From positions 1 through 64,000 of the forward strand of contig JABABI010000005.1 of NCBI GenBank assembly GCA_014238335.1: a stretch of DNA of 64,000 bases. Reading direction: 5' to 3'. Position numbers and translations under genes: made by a program. A model generated the notes under the pieces. It had not been told where the DNA came from. It searched no databases and was given only the letters and a program-made list of their open reading frames with translations. This DNA comes from Fuerstiella sp. Lineage in GTDB: Bacteria > Planctomycetota > Planctomycetia > Planctomycetales > Planctomycetaceae. Below, one piece after another: positions 63,298 through 64,000 of the stretch (position 1 is the first letter of the stretch; each line of letters starts with the position of its first letter).

Positions 63298-63696
63298 GTG
63301 GCTGACCTTCGTTTAGTTTTGGTAACACCCGAAAAGACTCTTTTCGACCGCCCCGTAGCGTCGATTCGTGTCCCTCTGTTTGACGGTAGCGCCGGGATAT
63401 ATCCGGCTCGAGCGCCGTTGGTCGGGCGTCTGGGCATCGGCGAACTGGTGCTAACCGGTACGGACGGCGTTAGCCAGTCGTACTTTGTGGAAGGTGGCTT
63501 CGTCCAGGTGAAAGGTGAGCAGGTTTCTGTTCTGACCAACGGAGCGATACCGGTTTCAGAGATCAGCCGCGCAGCGGCAGCTGCAGAGCTTGAGCAGGCG
63601 CGGGCGGAGAAGGCCACGTCGGAAGAGGAGTTGAATTCGCTGTCCAGAAAATTGGAACGAGCTCGCAAACTGGTCCGCATGGCGACCGTTGATTAG
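63298..63696 (+). CDS. atpC: F1Fo ATP synthase subunit epsilon
   Basis: GTG start at 63298. 'LRLVLVTPEKTLFDRPVASIRVPLFDGSAGIYPARAPLVGRLGIGELVL' and C-terminal helical hairpin. Confidence 0.93.
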   Translation: MADLRLVLVTPEKTLFDRPVASIRVPLFDGSAGIYPARAPLVGRLGIGELVLTGTDGVSQSYFVEGGFVQVKGEQVSVLTNGAIPVSEISRAAAAAELEQARAEKATSEEELNSLSRKLERARKLVRMATVD

Positions 63697-63776
63697 ATAG
63701 CGGAAACAGGTTTTAACAGAGCATTAAATGACTGACTCCGAGCTCTGGTTCGGACAGACCACCGAAGGTGGAACCC

Positions 63777-64000
63777 ATGGCCAAGAAATTTGACGCTCGA
63801 ATTGACGATCTGGTGATGGAAACCCGAACAAACTGGGATCCGTCCGTGGGAGATTTGTCAGGAGATGACCGCCGCTGGGTCGCGACTGCGATTCACAACA
63901 GTCCAGAAACCGCAGCTAATATTGCGTACGAACGCAGCCACACAGGTTTCACTCGCACGATCACTGTAACGCTCGAAGACATTCAGAGACTATACCTGGC
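63777..64000 (+). CDS. Hypothetical protein, 3' end outside window (partial)
   Basis: ATG 63777 preceded by AAGGTGG. Open frame MAKKFDARIDDLVMETRTNWDPSVGDLSGDDRRWVATAIHNSPETAANIAYERSHTGFTRTITVTLEDIQRLYLA to the window end. Confidence 0.6.
   Translation, partial: MAKKFDARIDDLVMETRTNWDPSVGDLSGDDRRWVATAIHNSPETAANIAYERSHTGFTRTITVTLEDIQRLYL

Overview
The window looks like a Planctomycetes-type chromosome segment. The basis is paired DUF1549/DUF1553 + DUF1501 genes, a secreted sulfatase, a ceramidase-like enzyme, a DUF3604 protein and a very large Q-rich DUF4175-like protein. Left to right it contains: (1) the 3' part of a giant WD40 beta-propeller gene, open at the left edge; (2) a chimeric/decayed ORF; (3) a spermidine synthase-like methyltransferase; (4) a compact minus-strand operon resembling Mre11-Rad50/SbcCD, in which the Rad50/SMC-like ATPase appears split into separate N-half and C-half genes flanking the nuclease and a small coiled-coil gene; (5) an ABC transporter and a heavy-metal efflux locus (RND pump + adaptor) with several His/Cys-rich exported proteins; (6) two PSD1 (DUF1549/1553)-DUF1501 pairs; (7) a gingipain/caspase-fold-like exported protein, an SLC13 transporter, a TauD-like dioxygenase, a DUF3604 protein and a sulfatase; (8) DAHP synthase, a 1409-aa Q-rich protein, an aminotransferase and a DnaE2-type polymerase; (9) a complete F1Fo ATP synthase operon. 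Gene remnants lie between these blocks: a glycosyltransferase with in-frame TGAs, a WD40 fragment, a frameshifted secreted protein and a DUF1501 3' fragment. A two-copy intergenic palindromic element is also present. No rRNA, tRNA, CRISPR array or intact transposase was recognised. All family calls come from reading motifs by eye; no searches were run.
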